NCBI RefSeq assembly: GCF_027587205.1
Contig: NZ_JAPDOD010000004.1
Coordinates: forward strand, 248,001 to 312,000
Source of the DNA: Solirubrobacter ginsenosidimutans
GTDB taxonomy: Bacteria > Actinomycetota > Thermoleophilia > Solirubrobacterales > Solirubrobacteraceae
Direction: 5' to 3'
Length of the DNA: 64,000 nt
This document shows, piece after piece, positions 8,203-17,273 of the stretch. The notes beneath the pieces were generated by a model. The model was not told the DNA's origin and made no database searches. It saw nothing but the letters and a program-made list of their open reading frames with translations. How positions within the stretch are numbered: the stretch's first letter is position 1; every line of letters begins with the position of its first letter. Position numbers and translations under genes: made by a program.

Positions 8203-8637
8203 GTGCGCGTGGACGTCGAGTTCCAGGAGCGGTACTGGTATCCGGACGATGGCGGCGTGGTGTGGGTCTCCGGGTACCACCCGATCGACGCCGGCGGCCG
8301 GTTCCTCGCGCGTGAGGCGTTGCCGGACGAGCTGATCGTCTCCCACGTCGCCGGCGCCGTGCATCGCCCGGAGGCGCTGGCGTCCGACGACGCCGCTCCC
8401 GGCCGGCCGCTGACGCTTCGCGCGGAACCGGACAACCCGCACGACCCGAACGCGGTCGCGGTGCTCCTGGCGTCCGGCGAGCCGGTCGGCTACGTCCCCC
8501 GCGACGTCGCCCCGCTCGTGGGCTCCGGGTGGAGCGCGGTGGTGCTGCGCGAGCGTCGCGACTCGCCCCGCGATCCCCGCACCGGGTTGACGATGCTGCT
8601 CGCCCGCGACGGCGAGCTGGAGCTCAACGTGCGTTAG
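8203..8637 (+). CDS. HIRAN-domain protein
   Basis: A 144-residue protein. The segment from VSHVAGAVHRPEAL to PVGYVPRDVAP, with EPDNPHDPNAVAVLL in the middle, is the HIRAN domain signature; HIRAN modules bind DNA ends and single strands in Rad5-type helicases. Here it is a stand-alone protein, common in actinobacteria, and its partner is unknown. The start is GTG with AGGG upstream. Its end overlaps the convergent hybrid kinase gene by 14 bases. Confidence 0.82.
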   Translation: MRVDVEFQERYWYPDDGGVVWVSGYHPIDAGGRFLAREALPDELIVSHVAGAVHRPEALASDDAAPGRPLTLRAEPDNPHDPNAVAVLLASGEPVGYVPRDVAPLVGSGWSAVVLRERRDSPRDPRTGLTMLLARDGELELNVR

Positions 8638-10537
8638 CGCGCGCGACCGCCTTGAGCAGCAGCGCGGCGTCGACCGGCTTGGCCAGCACGTCGGCGGCGC
8701 CGGCCGCGCGCAGCCGCTCCGCCTCGTCCGGTGTGGCGGCGGCGCTGAGCACGACGATCGGGATCGCGGCGGTCTGCGGATCGTGCCGCAGCTCGGAGAG
8801 GAATTCGCGCCCGTCGCCGTCTGAGAGGTGCAGGTCGAGGACGATCAGGTCCGGCGTGTGGGCGCGGATCAGCGCGACGCCCTCCCGGCCCTTGCGGGCC
8901 GCGAACAGCCGCAGGCCGGGGAGCGGCTGCAGCAGGCGCTCGACCAGCTGGAGGCTGGTGGGGTTGTCGTCGATGTGCACGATGGTGAGACCACCGAGGT
9001 ACTGCGTGGCGTCCTCGCGCGCCTGCGCGCCGTCCGGCGGCGCGGGAACCGCGCTCAGGCGGAGGCGCATCGTCGTGCCGACGCCCGGTTCGGACTCCGC
9101 CTGGATGCTGCCCGCCATCGCCTCGACGAACCCCTTGACGAGGCTCAGGCCGAGCCCGGTGCCTTCGATGTCGGTCCGCTCGGCGCCGAGCCGGTCGAAG
9201 GGCTCGAACAACCGCTGCACCTGCTCGGGGCTCATGCCCATCCCGGTGTCGGTGATCGCGATCTCGATGTGGTCCCCGGCCGTCGGCAGGCAGCGGACGG
9301 AGACCTTGCCGCCGGCGCGGTTGTACTTGACGGCATTGGAGAGGAGGTTGAGCAGCACCTGCTGCAGGCGCTGCTCGTCGGCCACGACGTGGACGTCGCC
9401 GTTGCAGGCGCCGTCGGACGTCAGGCGCACCTGCGCGGCGTCGGCCAGCGGCCGGATCAGTAGGACGGCGTCGTTGAGGACGCTCGCCAGGTGCACGGGC
9501 TCCAGCGAGAGCGTCATCGTCCCCGACTCGATCCGGGAGATGTCCAGCACCTCGTTGATCAGGTCGAGCAGGTGGCGCCCAGCGCCGAGGATGTGCTGCA
9601 CGGCCTCGGTCTGGTGGGGCTCGAGCTCGTCGAGCTCGAGCAGTTGCCCGAAGCCGATGACCGCGTTGAGCGGGGTGCGCAGCTCGTGGCTCATGCGCGA
9701 GAGGAACTCGCTCTTGGCCAGGTTCGCGCGCTCGGCCTCGGCGCGGGCGACGTCCGCGGCGCGCTCGGCGACCTTGCGATCGGTGATGTCCTCCGAGATG
9801 CCGAGCAGGTAGAGCGGCTTGCCGGTCTCGTCGCGCAGCCCGATCTTTCGCGTGTGCAGGACGCGCGTGCCGTTGCCCGGGATCTCGATCAGCTCCTCCG
9901 GGATGTCGACCACGCCCTCGGTCGTGAACGCTTCTCGGTCCTTGGCCACGAAGGCGTCGGCCACGACCTTCGGGAACAGGTCGTGATCGTTCTGGCCGAC
10001 GAGCTCTCCCGGCGCGCAGCCCAGGAGCTCCTCCTCGGCCTTGTTCATGCGCACGAACCGCAGCTCGTCCGCGTCCTTGACGAAGACCATCGTCGGCAGG
10101 TTCTCCAGCACCGACTCGAGGAAGCGCTCGGACCGCTCGAGTTCCTCCTGGGCACGCCGGCTCACCGTGACGTCGCGCCCCATCGCGTAGACGAGGCCCT
10201 CGTCCGGGATCGACGTCGCGCTCCAGAGGATCGTCCGATAGCCGCCGCTCTTGCAGCACAAGCGGCTCTCGTACGCGACCGACTCGTAGACGCCGGTCTG
10301 CAGTCGCGCGAGTTCGGCCAGCGACTGCTCGTGGTCATCCGGATGTATGAGGTCCAGGACGGGGCGCGAGCGCAACTCGTCGACCGTCCATCCCAACATC
10401 CGCGTCCAGGCCGGATTGAGCCGCCTGAAGTGCCCGTCGGATGAGACGCTGCACAGCAGGTCGCTCGAAAGCTCCCAGAAGCGGGCGCTGTCGTCCGGGA
10501 TCTGCCGCAGCCGTTCGCCGAGTCCCTCATCTGGCAT
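8624..10537 (-). CDS. Hybrid sensor histidine kinase: PAS-PAS-HisKA-HATPase-REC
   Basis: A 637-residue cytosolic kinase without transmembrane helices. Order: PAS (about 20-125), PAS with PAC (140-255), short coiled coil, HisKA with H284 in SHELRTPLNA, HATPase with N401 (LLSNAVKYN), G1 box ITDTGMG (D430) and G2 box GTGLGLSL, then a receiver domain (517-635) with acidic pair D523/D524, phospho-acceptor D568 and K620. All catalytic residues are intact. Its ATG (10537) abuts the first possible ATG of the next kinase on the opposite strand. Likely an intracellular sensor; its ligand is unknown. Confidence 0.93.
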   Translation of the reverse strand: MPDEGLGERLRQIPDDSARFWELSSDLLCSVSSDGHFRRLNPAWTRMLGWTVDELRSRPVLDLIHPDDHEQSLAELARLQTGVYESVAYESRLCCKSGGYRTILWSATSIPDEGLVYAMGRDVTVSRRAQEELERSERFLESVLENLPTMVFVKDADELRFVRMNKAEEELLGCAPGELVGQNDHDLFPKVVADAFVAKDREAFTTEGVVDIPEELIEIPGNGTRVLHTRKIGLRDETGKPLYLLGISEDITDRKVAERAADVARAEAERANLAKSEFLSRMSHELRTPLNAVIGFGQLLELDELEPHQTEAVQHILGAGRHLLDLINEVLDISRIESGTMTLSLEPVHLASVLNDAVLLIRPLADAAQVRLTSDGACNGDVHVVADEQRLQQVLLNLLSNAVKYNRAGGKVSVRCLPTAGDHIEIAITDTGMGMSPEQVQRLFEPFDRLGAERTDIEGTGLGLSLVKGFVEAMAGSIQAESEPGVGTTMRLRLSAVPAPPDGAQAREDATQYLGGLTIVHIDDNPTSLQLVERLLQPLPGLRLFAARKGREGVALIRAHTPDLIVLDLHLSDGDGREFLSELRHDPQTAAIPIVVLSAAATPDEAERLRAAGAADVLAKPVDAALLLKAVARANAR

Positions 10538-10579
10538 ATGTCGAAGTCTCCCCCAACGGCCTCGCTACCGTTCGCACCG

Positions 10580-12130
10580 ATGGTTCCCGGAACGCTGGCA
10601 TCCCAACTTTCGGAGGAACGAGAGCGGTTCCGCCTGCTGGTCGACGGCGTCAAGGACTACGCGATCATGATGCTCGACCCCGAGGGCCGCGTCGTCAGCT
10701 GGAACACCGGCGCCGAGCGCATCAAGGGCTACCGCGGCGACGAGGTGATCGGCCGTCACATCTCGCTGTTCTACACGCCGGACGCGGTCGAGTCGCGCCA
10801 TCCCGACAGCGAGCTCACGATCGCCCGCGAGATCGGCCGGTACGAGGAGGAGGGCTGGCGAGTCCGCAAGGACGGCTCGCATTTCTGGGCCAACGTGGTG
10901 ATCACCGCGCTGCGCGACGAGGCCGGCGTGTTGCGCGGGTTCGCCAAGGTCACGCGCGACATGACCCAGCAGCGCGCCGCCGCCGCGGCCGAGCGCGAGG
11001 CCCGCGAGGCGGCCGAGAACGCCAACCGCGCGAAGACCTTGTTCCTGTCGGGCATGAGCCACGAGCTGCGCACCCCCTTGAACGCGATCCTCGGCTTCAC
11101 GCAACTCCTCGAGTTCGACGGTCTGCGCTCGGACCAGCAGGACGCGATGGACCAGATCCGCCGGGCCGGCGAGCACCTGCTGGCGCTGGTCGACGAGCTG
11201 CTGGACGTGGCACGCATCGAAGCCGACCAGATGACGGTCTCGCTCGAACCCGTGGCCGTCGGCGCCGTGATCGTGGAGTCGATCGAGCTCGTCGGGTCCT
11301 TGGCGACCGAGCACGCGATCGGCATCGTCACCCCTTCGGCGCCCTGGCCCGACCTCTACGTCGTGGCCGACGCGCAGCGCCTCCGGCAGGCGATCACCAA
11401 CCTGCTCTCCAACGCGATCAAGTACAACCGGCCCAACGGGCACGCGCGGGTCGAGGCGGGTATGCGCGGCGAGTGCGTGATCATCACCGTCGCCGGCACC
11501 GGGCCTGGCATCGACGCTGCCGCGCTGGACCAGCTCTTCAAGCCCTTCGAGCGCCTGGCGGCCACGGGCGGTGCCATCGGGGGAACCGGGCTCGGCCTTG
11601 CCCTGTCCAAGCGGCTGGTCGAACTGATGGACGGGACGCTGACCATCGACACCGAGGTCGGGAGCGGGTCGGAGTTCACCATCTCGCTGCCGCTCGCCCA
11701 GGGACCCCGCCCCGCCGGCCCCGCGGCGCCGGCCGAGCCCGAACGCGCCGCGCTGCGGGCCACCGTCCTCTACATCGAGGACAACCCCGCGAACCTCCGG
11801 CTCGTCGAGCACATCCTCAGCCGGCTGGGTGACATCACCGTGATCTCCGCCCCGCTCGGCCGCGCGGGCATCGAGCTCGCCCGCGCACAGAAGCCCGACC
11901 TCGTGCTGCTGGACCTGCACCTGCCGGACATCGGCGGGGACGAGGTGGCGCTGGAACTGCGGGCCGACGAGACGACCGCCGCGATCCCGATCATCGTGCT
12001 CAGCGCCGACGCGTACGCGTCCCAGCGCCGGCGCCTCCTGCGCATCGGCGTGGACGAGTACGTGACCAAGCCGTTCAAGGTCGCCGAGATGATCGACACC
12101 GTCGAGCGGTTCGTGAAGCGCGCGCCGTAG
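10580..12130 (+). CDS. Hybrid sensor histidine kinase: PAS-HisKA-HATPase-REC with altered G1 box
   Basis: A 516-residue kinase from the ATG at 10580; an in-frame ATG at 10538 would leave no leader at all. One PAS domain (VVSWNTGAERIKGYRGDEVI), HisKA with H161 in SHELRTPLNA, HATPase with LLSNAIKYN, and a C-terminal receiver with D445 in LLDLHLPD and K in VTKPF. The G1 box reads VAGTGPGI: the Asp that contacts adenine is Gly (codon GGC at 11495-11497). N and G2 boxes look normal. ATP binding may therefore be weakened. It is a paralogue of the divergent kinase at 8624. Confidence 0.92.
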   Translation: MVPGTLASQLSEERERFRLLVDGVKDYAIMMLDPEGRVVSWNTGAERIKGYRGDEVIGRHISLFYTPDAVESRHPDSELTIAREIGRYEEEGWRVRKDGSHFWANVVITALRDEAGVLRGFAKVTRDMTQQRAAAAAEREAREAAENANRAKTLFLSGMSHELRTPLNAILGFTQLLEFDGLRSDQQDAMDQIRRAGEHLLALVDELLDVARIEADQMTVSLEPVAVGAVIVESIELVGSLATEHAIGIVTPSAPWPDLYVVADAQRLRQAITNLLSNAIKYNRPNGHARVEAGMRGECVIITVAGTGPGIDAAALDQLFKPFERLAATGGAIGGTGLGLALSKRLVELMDGTLTIDTEVGSGSEFTISLPLAQGPRPAGPAAPAEPERAALRATVLYIEDNPANLRLVEHILSRLGDITVISAPLGRAGIELARAQKPDLVLLDLHLPDIGGDEVALELRADETTAAIPIIVLSADAYASQRRRLLRIGVDEYVTKPFKVAEMIDTVERFVKRAP

Positions 12131-12485
12131 AGGGACGAGGGCGTTCTCACGCACGCCGATCACCCGGATGCCGCGGTCTGCGAGGGGGTGGGGTCAAAAA
12201 ACGTCCTGACAGGAAGTTTCTTGACCCCACCCCCATCAACGCGCCAACTCGACCAGTGCGAACCCGATCGAGACCCGCGCGCGGACCCTCAACGCGCACG
12301 GTCCACCATGGCGACCGAGAGACGGGCGCGAGGGACACCCTTTCTCTCTCCGTAGCCCGTAACTGTCGGTATCCCGGCGCGGCAATTCGAGGTCAACAGA
12401 GCCGAGCCGAGCAGCGGACTCACGGCGAGCCAGCAACGGAGGGCGAGCCACTCCCCCCCACAGGGCGCAGTTGACTTTCAAGCAC
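12131..12485. other. Intergenic region with palindrome, no convincing gene
   Basis: About 355 bp between the kinase and the MFS gene, which converge here. It holds the 51-bp palindrome described separately. The open frames in it have Arg/Pro/Ser-rich translations typical of non-coding GC-rich DNA. No tRNA-like fold or promoter was seen. Confidence 0.5.
12184..12234. repeat. 51-bp near-perfect palindrome
   Basis: Outer arms GGGGGTGGGGTCAA (12184-12197) and TTGACCCCACCCCC (12221-12234) are exact reverse complements. The interior (TCCTG-A-CAGGA at 12204-12214, with flanking AAAC/GTTT) continues the symmetry about base 12209. Of the 25 base pairs, 23 match. The first 12 bases of the right arm recur at 18188-18199. 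It could be a bidirectional terminator between the two convergent genes or a dispersed palindromic repeat. Confidence 0.75.
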
Positions 12486-14033
12486 CTAGCCGACGGCCGG
12501 CAGCGCGGCGCCTGCAGCGAGGCCGGTCGAGCGGGCCCGCGACGGGAGGAACGCGACCGCGATCAGCGCGCCGATCAGCGCGACGGCGGCGGCGATCGTG
12601 GCGGTCGTCGCCATCGCGTCGACGAACGCCTGATTGGAGGCATCGATCAGCGTCGACGCGGCTGTGGCATCGAGGTGCGAGGCGACCTCGTGGGCGGCTC
12701 CGACGGAGTCGCTCGCGGCGTGCGCCTGCTCCGGCGACAGGCCCGCGACGCTGCCGTCCATGGCCGAAGAGAAGCCGCTGCTGAGGAAGCTGCCGAGCAC
12801 GGCGACGCCGAGCGTGCCGCCGACTTCGCGGACGACGTCGTTCATCGCCGAGCCGACGCCCGCCTTGGCCTTGGGCAGCGCGCCCATGATCGCCTCCGTC
12901 GCGGGTGCCATCGCGAGCCCCATGCCGGCGCCCATCCCCAAGAGCGCCAGCGCGACCGACGGGTAGCCGGTGTCGACGCCGAAGCCGGTGTACATCGAGA
13001 GGGCCGACGCGACCGTGACGAGGCCGCCCGCCACGACGAGCTTCGTGCCCACCCGCTGCACCAACTTGACCGAGAGCTTGGACGCCGCGACCAGGCCGAA
13101 CGCGACCGGCAGCACCCGGACGCCCGTCCCGAGCGGGGTGTAGCCGAGCACGGCCTGCATGTAGCTCGTCAGGAAGAACAGCACGCCCATCAGCGAGAAG
13201 AAGACGAACGTCACGGACAGGCTCGCGGCGCTGAAGCGCAGGTTGCGGAACACGCGCACGTCGAGCATCGGGTGCGCGGTGTGCCGCTCCCACGCGACGA
13301 AGGCCGTGAGGACCGCGATGCCGAGCGCGAACGCGCCGACGATCGCCGGGTCCCCCCAGCCGCGCTCGGGCGCCTCGATCAGGCCCCAGACGATCGCTCC
13401 CAGGCCGGTGATCGAGAACGCCACGCCGGCCAGGTCCAGCCGCGGCTTTGCGGGGTCGCGCGAGTCGGGCACCACCAGCGCCACGCCCGCGAGGGCGATC
13501 GCGACGATCGGCAGGTTGACCAGGAACATGCTGTTCCAGCTGAAGTGCTCGAGCAGCCAGCCACCGGAGATCGGTCCGGCCGCGATGCCCAGCCCGGACA
13601 CGGCCGCCCAGGCCGCGATCGCCTTGGCGCGCTCCTGAGCGGGGAAGATGTTGGTCAGGATCGACAGCGTCGTCGGCATGATCCCGGCGGCGCCGAGCCC
13701 CATCAGGGCGCGTGAAGCGATCAGCTCGCTCGAGCTGCCCGAGAGCGCGGCGAGGGCAGAGCCGGCGGCGAAGACGAGGAGTCCGGTGACGAGGGCGCGG
13801 CGGCGGCCGAAGCGGTCGCCGAGGCTCCCGGCGGTCAGCAGCAGCCCGGCGAAGACGAGCAGGTAGCCGTCGACGATCCACTGCAGCTGGCTGGAGCTCG
13901 CACCGAGCTCGTTGCGGATCGTCGGCAGGCCGACGTTGAGGATGGTGTTGCCGACGGTGACCACGAACAAGCTCAGCGCCAGGACGCCGAGCGCCTTCCA
14001 GCGCTGGGCGTACGGGGATGTGGCGGGGGGCAT
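12486..14033 (-). CDS. MFS drug-efflux transporter, DHA2 (EmrB/QacA) family
   Basis: A 515-residue transporter with about 14 hydrophobic helices. Diagnostic motifs are the A motif GSLGDRFGRRRAL after helix 2, the C motif GLGIAAGPISGGWLLEHFSWN in helix 5, and WIVDGYLLVFAGLLL in helix 1-2, all of the 14-helix proton-coupled drug:H+ antiporter-2 group. It probably exports hydrophobic drugs or metabolites. An AAGGAG sequence lies 5-6 nt before the ATG. The 80-residue gene ends 19 bp upstream on the same strand and is probably its operon partner. No TetR/MarR regulator is adjacent. Confidence 0.92.
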   Translation of the reverse strand: MPPATSPYAQRWKALGVLALSLFVVTVGNTILNVGLPTIRNELGASSSQLQWIVDGYLLVFAGLLLTAGSLGDRFGRRRALVTGLLVFAAGSALAALSGSSSELIASRALMGLGAAGIMPTTLSILTNIFPAQERAKAIAAWAAVSGLGIAAGPISGGWLLEHFSWNSMFLVNLPIVAIALAGVALVVPDSRDPAKPRLDLAGVAFSITGLGAIVWGLIEAPERGWGDPAIVGAFALGIAVLTAFVAWERHTAHPMLDVRVFRNLRFSAASLSVTFVFFSLMGVLFFLTSYMQAVLGYTPLGTGVRVLPVAFGLVAASKLSVKLVQRVGTKLVVAGGLVTVASALSMYTGFGVDTGYPSVALALLGMGAGMGLAMAPATEAIMGALPKAKAGVGSAMNDVVREVGGTLGVAVLGSFLSSGFSSAMDGSVAGLSPEQAHAASDSVGAAHEVASHLDATAASTLIDASNQAFVDAMATTATIAAAVALIGALIAVAFLPSRARSTGLAAGAALPAVG

Positions 14034-14052
14034 GCGGTTCTCCTTGCTCAGT

Positions 14053-14295
14053 TCAGGGGATCACGACGCTGATCACACGGGTGACCGTCGAGCGCTCCGC
14101 CACGAAGAACGGCAAGAGCGCGAGTGCTTCCTGCTCGTCGGCGGCATCGACCGTCCACCAGATCGCGTGGTCGCCGAACGCGCACGACGCGAGCGCCGCC
14201 TTGTGGCGGAGCGTGCTGTCGTGCCCGCGGAAGGCGACGAACGCGACCCGGCATTCATGCGGCTCGTGCCGGTGGTGGATCAGGAAGCGGGGCAC
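14053..14295 (-). CDS. Small conserved-looking hypothetical protein
   Basis: An 80-residue protein (VPRFLIHHRHEPHECRV.. to ..VTRVISVVIP) from a GTG at 14295. It has a sensible beta-alpha-beta pattern: FLIHHRHEP strand, HDSTLRHKAALAS helix, HAIWWTVDA strand, DEQEALALLPFFV helix, TRVISVVIP strand. This resembles a small ferredoxin-like (YCII/muconolactone-isomerase-like) fold, but the family is not certain. The frame is open further upstream, where the sequence loses its protein-like composition. It precedes the MFS gene by 19 bp. Confidence 0.6.
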   Translation of the reverse strand: MPRFLIHHRHEPHECRVAFVAFRGHDSTLRHKAALASCAFGDHAIWWTVDAADEQEALALLPFFVAERSTVTRVISVVIP

Positions 14296-14380
14296 CGGAC
14301 GAGCATGCCTGCGGTGGGGCCGCGCAACATCGGCGGCCGACCCTGATCTCCGGTTATGCTCGACCCTGAGCTTGGACAGG

Positions 14381-17263
14381 ATGCCCCGGGTCGCCGACAA
14401 CCCCCTCGTCGGTCGTGCCGCCGAACTCGACGTCATCGACCGTTCGCTCGGCACGTTCGGTCGCGGGCGGATCGCTCCGCTCGTCCTCGAAGGCGAGCCT
14501 GGCATCGGCAAGACGCGCCTGCTCGCGGCGCTGGTCGAGCGCGCCGACGCCCGCCGGTGCATCGTCCTCACCGGGTGCGCGTCCGAACTGGAGCGCGATC
14601 TGCCGTTCTGGGTCTTCGTCGACGCGCTCGACGCGTATGTCGCGGGTCTGGATCCGCGGGTGATCGCCTCGTTGCCCACGGATGTCCGGAGCGAGCTCGC
14701 CCACGTGCTGCCGTCCCTGTCGGAGACGGTGATCGCCGCCGCGCCGGGCCTCCAGGACGACCGCTATCGCGTGCACCGCGCGATGCGCGAGCTGCTCGAG
14801 CGCCTGGCGGCGCGACAGCCGCTCGTGCTCGTCCTCGACGACGTCCACTGGGCCGATGCCGCCTCGGTGGACCTGCTCGCCGCGCTGCTGCGCAGCCCGC
14901 CCGACGCCCCGGTGTTCCTCGTCATGGCGGCCCGCCCCCGGCAGCTCGACGAGCGCCTCGCGGCCGCGCTCGAACGCACCGCCCGCCAAGACGAGCTCGT
15001 GCGGATCTCGCTCGGCGGCCTGTCGCGCGAGGCGGCCGGCGAGCTGCTCGGAACGGCCAACGGGGTCGAGCAGCTCTACGACGAGACCGGCGGCAACCCG
15101 TTCTACCTGCAGCAGCTCGCGCGCTCTCAGGGGGCGAGCGGGGGCGCCGCGCGGCAGCCGGGCCTCGAAGCGATCGGCGTGCCGGCGGCGGTGATCGCGT
15201 CGCTGGCGGAGGAGTTCGGCGTCTTGTCGCCTGAGACCCAGCGGGTGCTGCGCGGGGCAGCCGTCTCCGGCGACCCGTTCGAGTTGGACCTCGCGTGCGC
15301 GGCGGCCGGGATCGACGCGGACGCGGCGTTGGAGGCGTTCGACGAGCTGTTGGCGCTGGGGTTGGTGCGAGCGACCGAGATCCCGCGGCGGTTCCGCTTC
15401 CGCCACCCGCTCGTGCGCCGCGCGATCTACGAGAGCGCGCCCGGCGGCTGGCGGTTGGGTGCGCACGAGCGCGCGGCGGGCGCCCTCGCCGAGCGCGGCG
15501 CGCCGGCGACCGCGCGTGCGCATCACGTCGAGTTCGCCGCGCGTCACGGAGACCTCGCCGCCGTCGCCGTGCTCACGGAAGCCGGAACGGCGGCGCTGCT
15601 TCGCGCTCCCGCCAGCGCGTCCCGCTGGTTCGGCGCGGCGCTGCGACTGCTGCCGGAGGGCATCGCGCTCGACCAGCGCGTCTCGCTGTTGCTGCTGCGC
15701 GCCCGTGCGCTCGCCGCCCAAGGTCGCCTCGCCGAGAGCCATGCCGATCTGTTGGAGAGCATCGCGCTCGCGCCCGCGGATGCGGTGGGTCTGCGGGTGC
15801 AGCTCGCGACGACCTGCGCCGGCGTCGAGCGCCTGCTCGGACGGCACGAGGAGGCGCACGCGCGGCTGCTCGCCTGCCTCGACGACCTGCCCGACCAGGC
15901 GGCCGCCGACGCGATCTCGCTCATGATCGAGCTCGCGATCGACGCGCTGTTCGGTGCGCAGCCGGAGTCGATGCTCGCGTGGGCGCGGAAGGCGCTGGAG
16001 TTGGCGCGCTCGCTCGGGGAGCGCCCGTTGACCGCGGCGGCCTCGGCGATCCTGACCCTCGGGCACGCCGTCTCGGGCGCCGTCGCCGAGGCCGAGACGA
16101 CGTTCGTCGAGACGACGCGACTCGTGGCCGCGATGCCCGACGGCGAGCTCAGCGCACGCGCCGAAGCCGTCGCGTACCTGTGCTCGGCCGCGACGTACAT
16201 CGATCGCTACGACGAGGCGTGCTCGCTCGGCGAGCGGGCGCTGCGGCTCGGCCGTGCCGCCGGCCACCTGCACCCGTCGCTGCTGCCGGCGCTGGGTGCC
16301 GCGCACCTCATGCGCGGCCGGCTCGACGAGGCGGCGGCGGTCCTCGACGGCGGCGTCGAGGCGGCCCGGCTGGCCGGGATCACCCAGAGCATGGCCTGGA
16401 TGCTGCGCAACCGCTCCTGGCTCTCGCTGGCGATCGGCGACACGCCCGCCGCGCTCGCCCTGGCCGAGGAGGCGTTCGGGCACACGCAGCAACTCGACGA
16501 GAGCGTCCTGTCGGCCTGGGCCGCCATGGTCCTCGCGCAGGCGTCGGTGGCGGCCGGTGGCCATCAACGCGCCATCGACGTGCTCGCCGGCGGCGACGTG
16601 CTCGGATCGATTCCCGGCGTCTGGCGACTCCTCGGCCTCGAAGCCCTGGTTACCGCATACCTCCGCGTCGACCGGCGCGACGAGGCGGCGCGGGTGGGTC
16701 TGGCCGCGGAGGAGCACGCGGTGTCGCTCGGGCTGCCGATGGGCGTTGCCTGGGCCCAGCGCGCGCAGGCCGCGGTGGCGCTCGACGCCGGTGACAGCGC
16801 GGGCGCGGCGTCTCGCGCGGCGGCGTCGATCGCCGCCGCCGAACAAGCGGGCGCGGTGCTCGAGGCCGCGCTCTCCCGCATGCTCGCGGCACGTGCGCTG
16901 GCGGCGAGCGGTGACCCGGATGGGGCGACGGCCGCACTCCAAGCCGCCGCCGCCACGTTCGACGCCTGCGGCGCACGCCCCCACCGCGACGCGGCGGAGC
17001 AGGAGCTGCGCAAGCTCGGCCACGTCATCCACCGCCGCAGCCGCCCCGGTTCCGCCGACGGCAACGGCCTCGCGTCGCTCACGGGCCGAGAGCGCCAGGT
17101 CGCGGCCCTCGTCGTCGACCGCCGCACCAACCAGGAGATCGCCAACGAGCTGTTCCTCAGCCTCAAGACGGTGGAGACGCACCTGCGCAACATCTTCCGC
17201 AAGCTCGACGTCTCCTCCCGTGTCGAACTCGCCCGGGCGGTCGAGCGCGCCGACTCAGCCTGA
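14381..17263 (+). CDS. LuxR-family regulator with N-terminal AAA ATPase (MalT/LAL type)
   Basis: A 960-residue LAL-type regulator. The N-terminal ATPase has Walker A GEPGIGKT at 38-45 and Walker B LVLVLDDVHW at 148-157. A long helical, TPR-like middle follows (about 430-880, Ala/Leu/Arg-rich repeats). The C-terminus has a LuxR helix-turn-helix (LTGRERQVAALV, NQEIANELFLSLKTVETHLR). Such proteins activate transcription after binding ATP and an inducer. ATG 14381 is chosen; an in-frame TTG lies 9 nt upstream. It ends 10 bp from the convergent DUF559 gene. Its target is unknown; the neighbouring efflux gene is one candidate. Confidence 0.93.
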   Translation: MPRVADNPLVGRAAELDVIDRSLGTFGRGRIAPLVLEGEPGIGKTRLLAALVERADARRCIVLTGCASELERDLPFWVFVDALDAYVAGLDPRVIASLPTDVRSELAHVLPSLSETVIAAAPGLQDDRYRVHRAMRELLERLAARQPLVLVLDDVHWADAASVDLLAALLRSPPDAPVFLVMAARPRQLDERLAAALERTARQDELVRISLGGLSREAAGELLGTANGVEQLYDETGGNPFYLQQLARSQGASGGAARQPGLEAIGVPAAVIASLAEEFGVLSPETQRVLRGAAVSGDPFELDLACAAAGIDADAALEAFDELLALGLVRATEIPRRFRFRHPLVRRAIYESAPGGWRLGAHERAAGALAERGAPATARAHHVEFAARHGDLAAVAVLTEAGTAALLRAPASASRWFGAALRLLPEGIALDQRVSLLLLRARALAAQGRLAESHADLLESIALAPADAVGLRVQLATTCAGVERLLGRHEEAHARLLACLDDLPDQAAADAISLMIELAIDALFGAQPESMLAWARKALELARSLGERPLTAAASAILTLGHAVSGAVAEAETTFVETTRLVAAMPDGELSARAEAVAYLCSAATYIDRYDEACSLGERALRLGRAAGHLHPSLLPALGAAHLMRGRLDEAAAVLDGGVEAARLAGITQSMAWMLRNRSWLSLAIGDTPAALALAEEAFGHTQQLDESVLSAWAAMVLAQASVAAGGHQRAIDVLAGGDVLGSIPGVWRLLGLEALVTAYLRVDRRDEAARVGLAAEEHAVSLGLPMGVAWAQRAQAAVALDAGDSAGAASRAAASIAAAEQAGAVLEAALSRMLAARALAASGDPDGATAALQAAAATFDACGARPHRDAAEQELRKLGHVIHRRSRPGSADGNGLASLTGRERQVAALVVDRRTNQEIANELFLSLKTVETHLRNIFRKLDVSSRVELARAVERADSA

Positions 17264-17273
17264 TTCCGTCGCA

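Noticed and set aside
12236..12481. Open frame on the minus strand between the kinase and MFS genes
   Set aside because: Arg/Pro/Gly-rich translation, no ribosome site, starts in the repeat region; composition is that of non-coding GC-rich DNA.
14354..17182. Very long open frame on the minus strand opposite the LuxR regulator
   Set aside because: Antisense shadow produced by GC-rich third positions; the plus strand shows Walker motifs and a LuxR helix-turn-helix.
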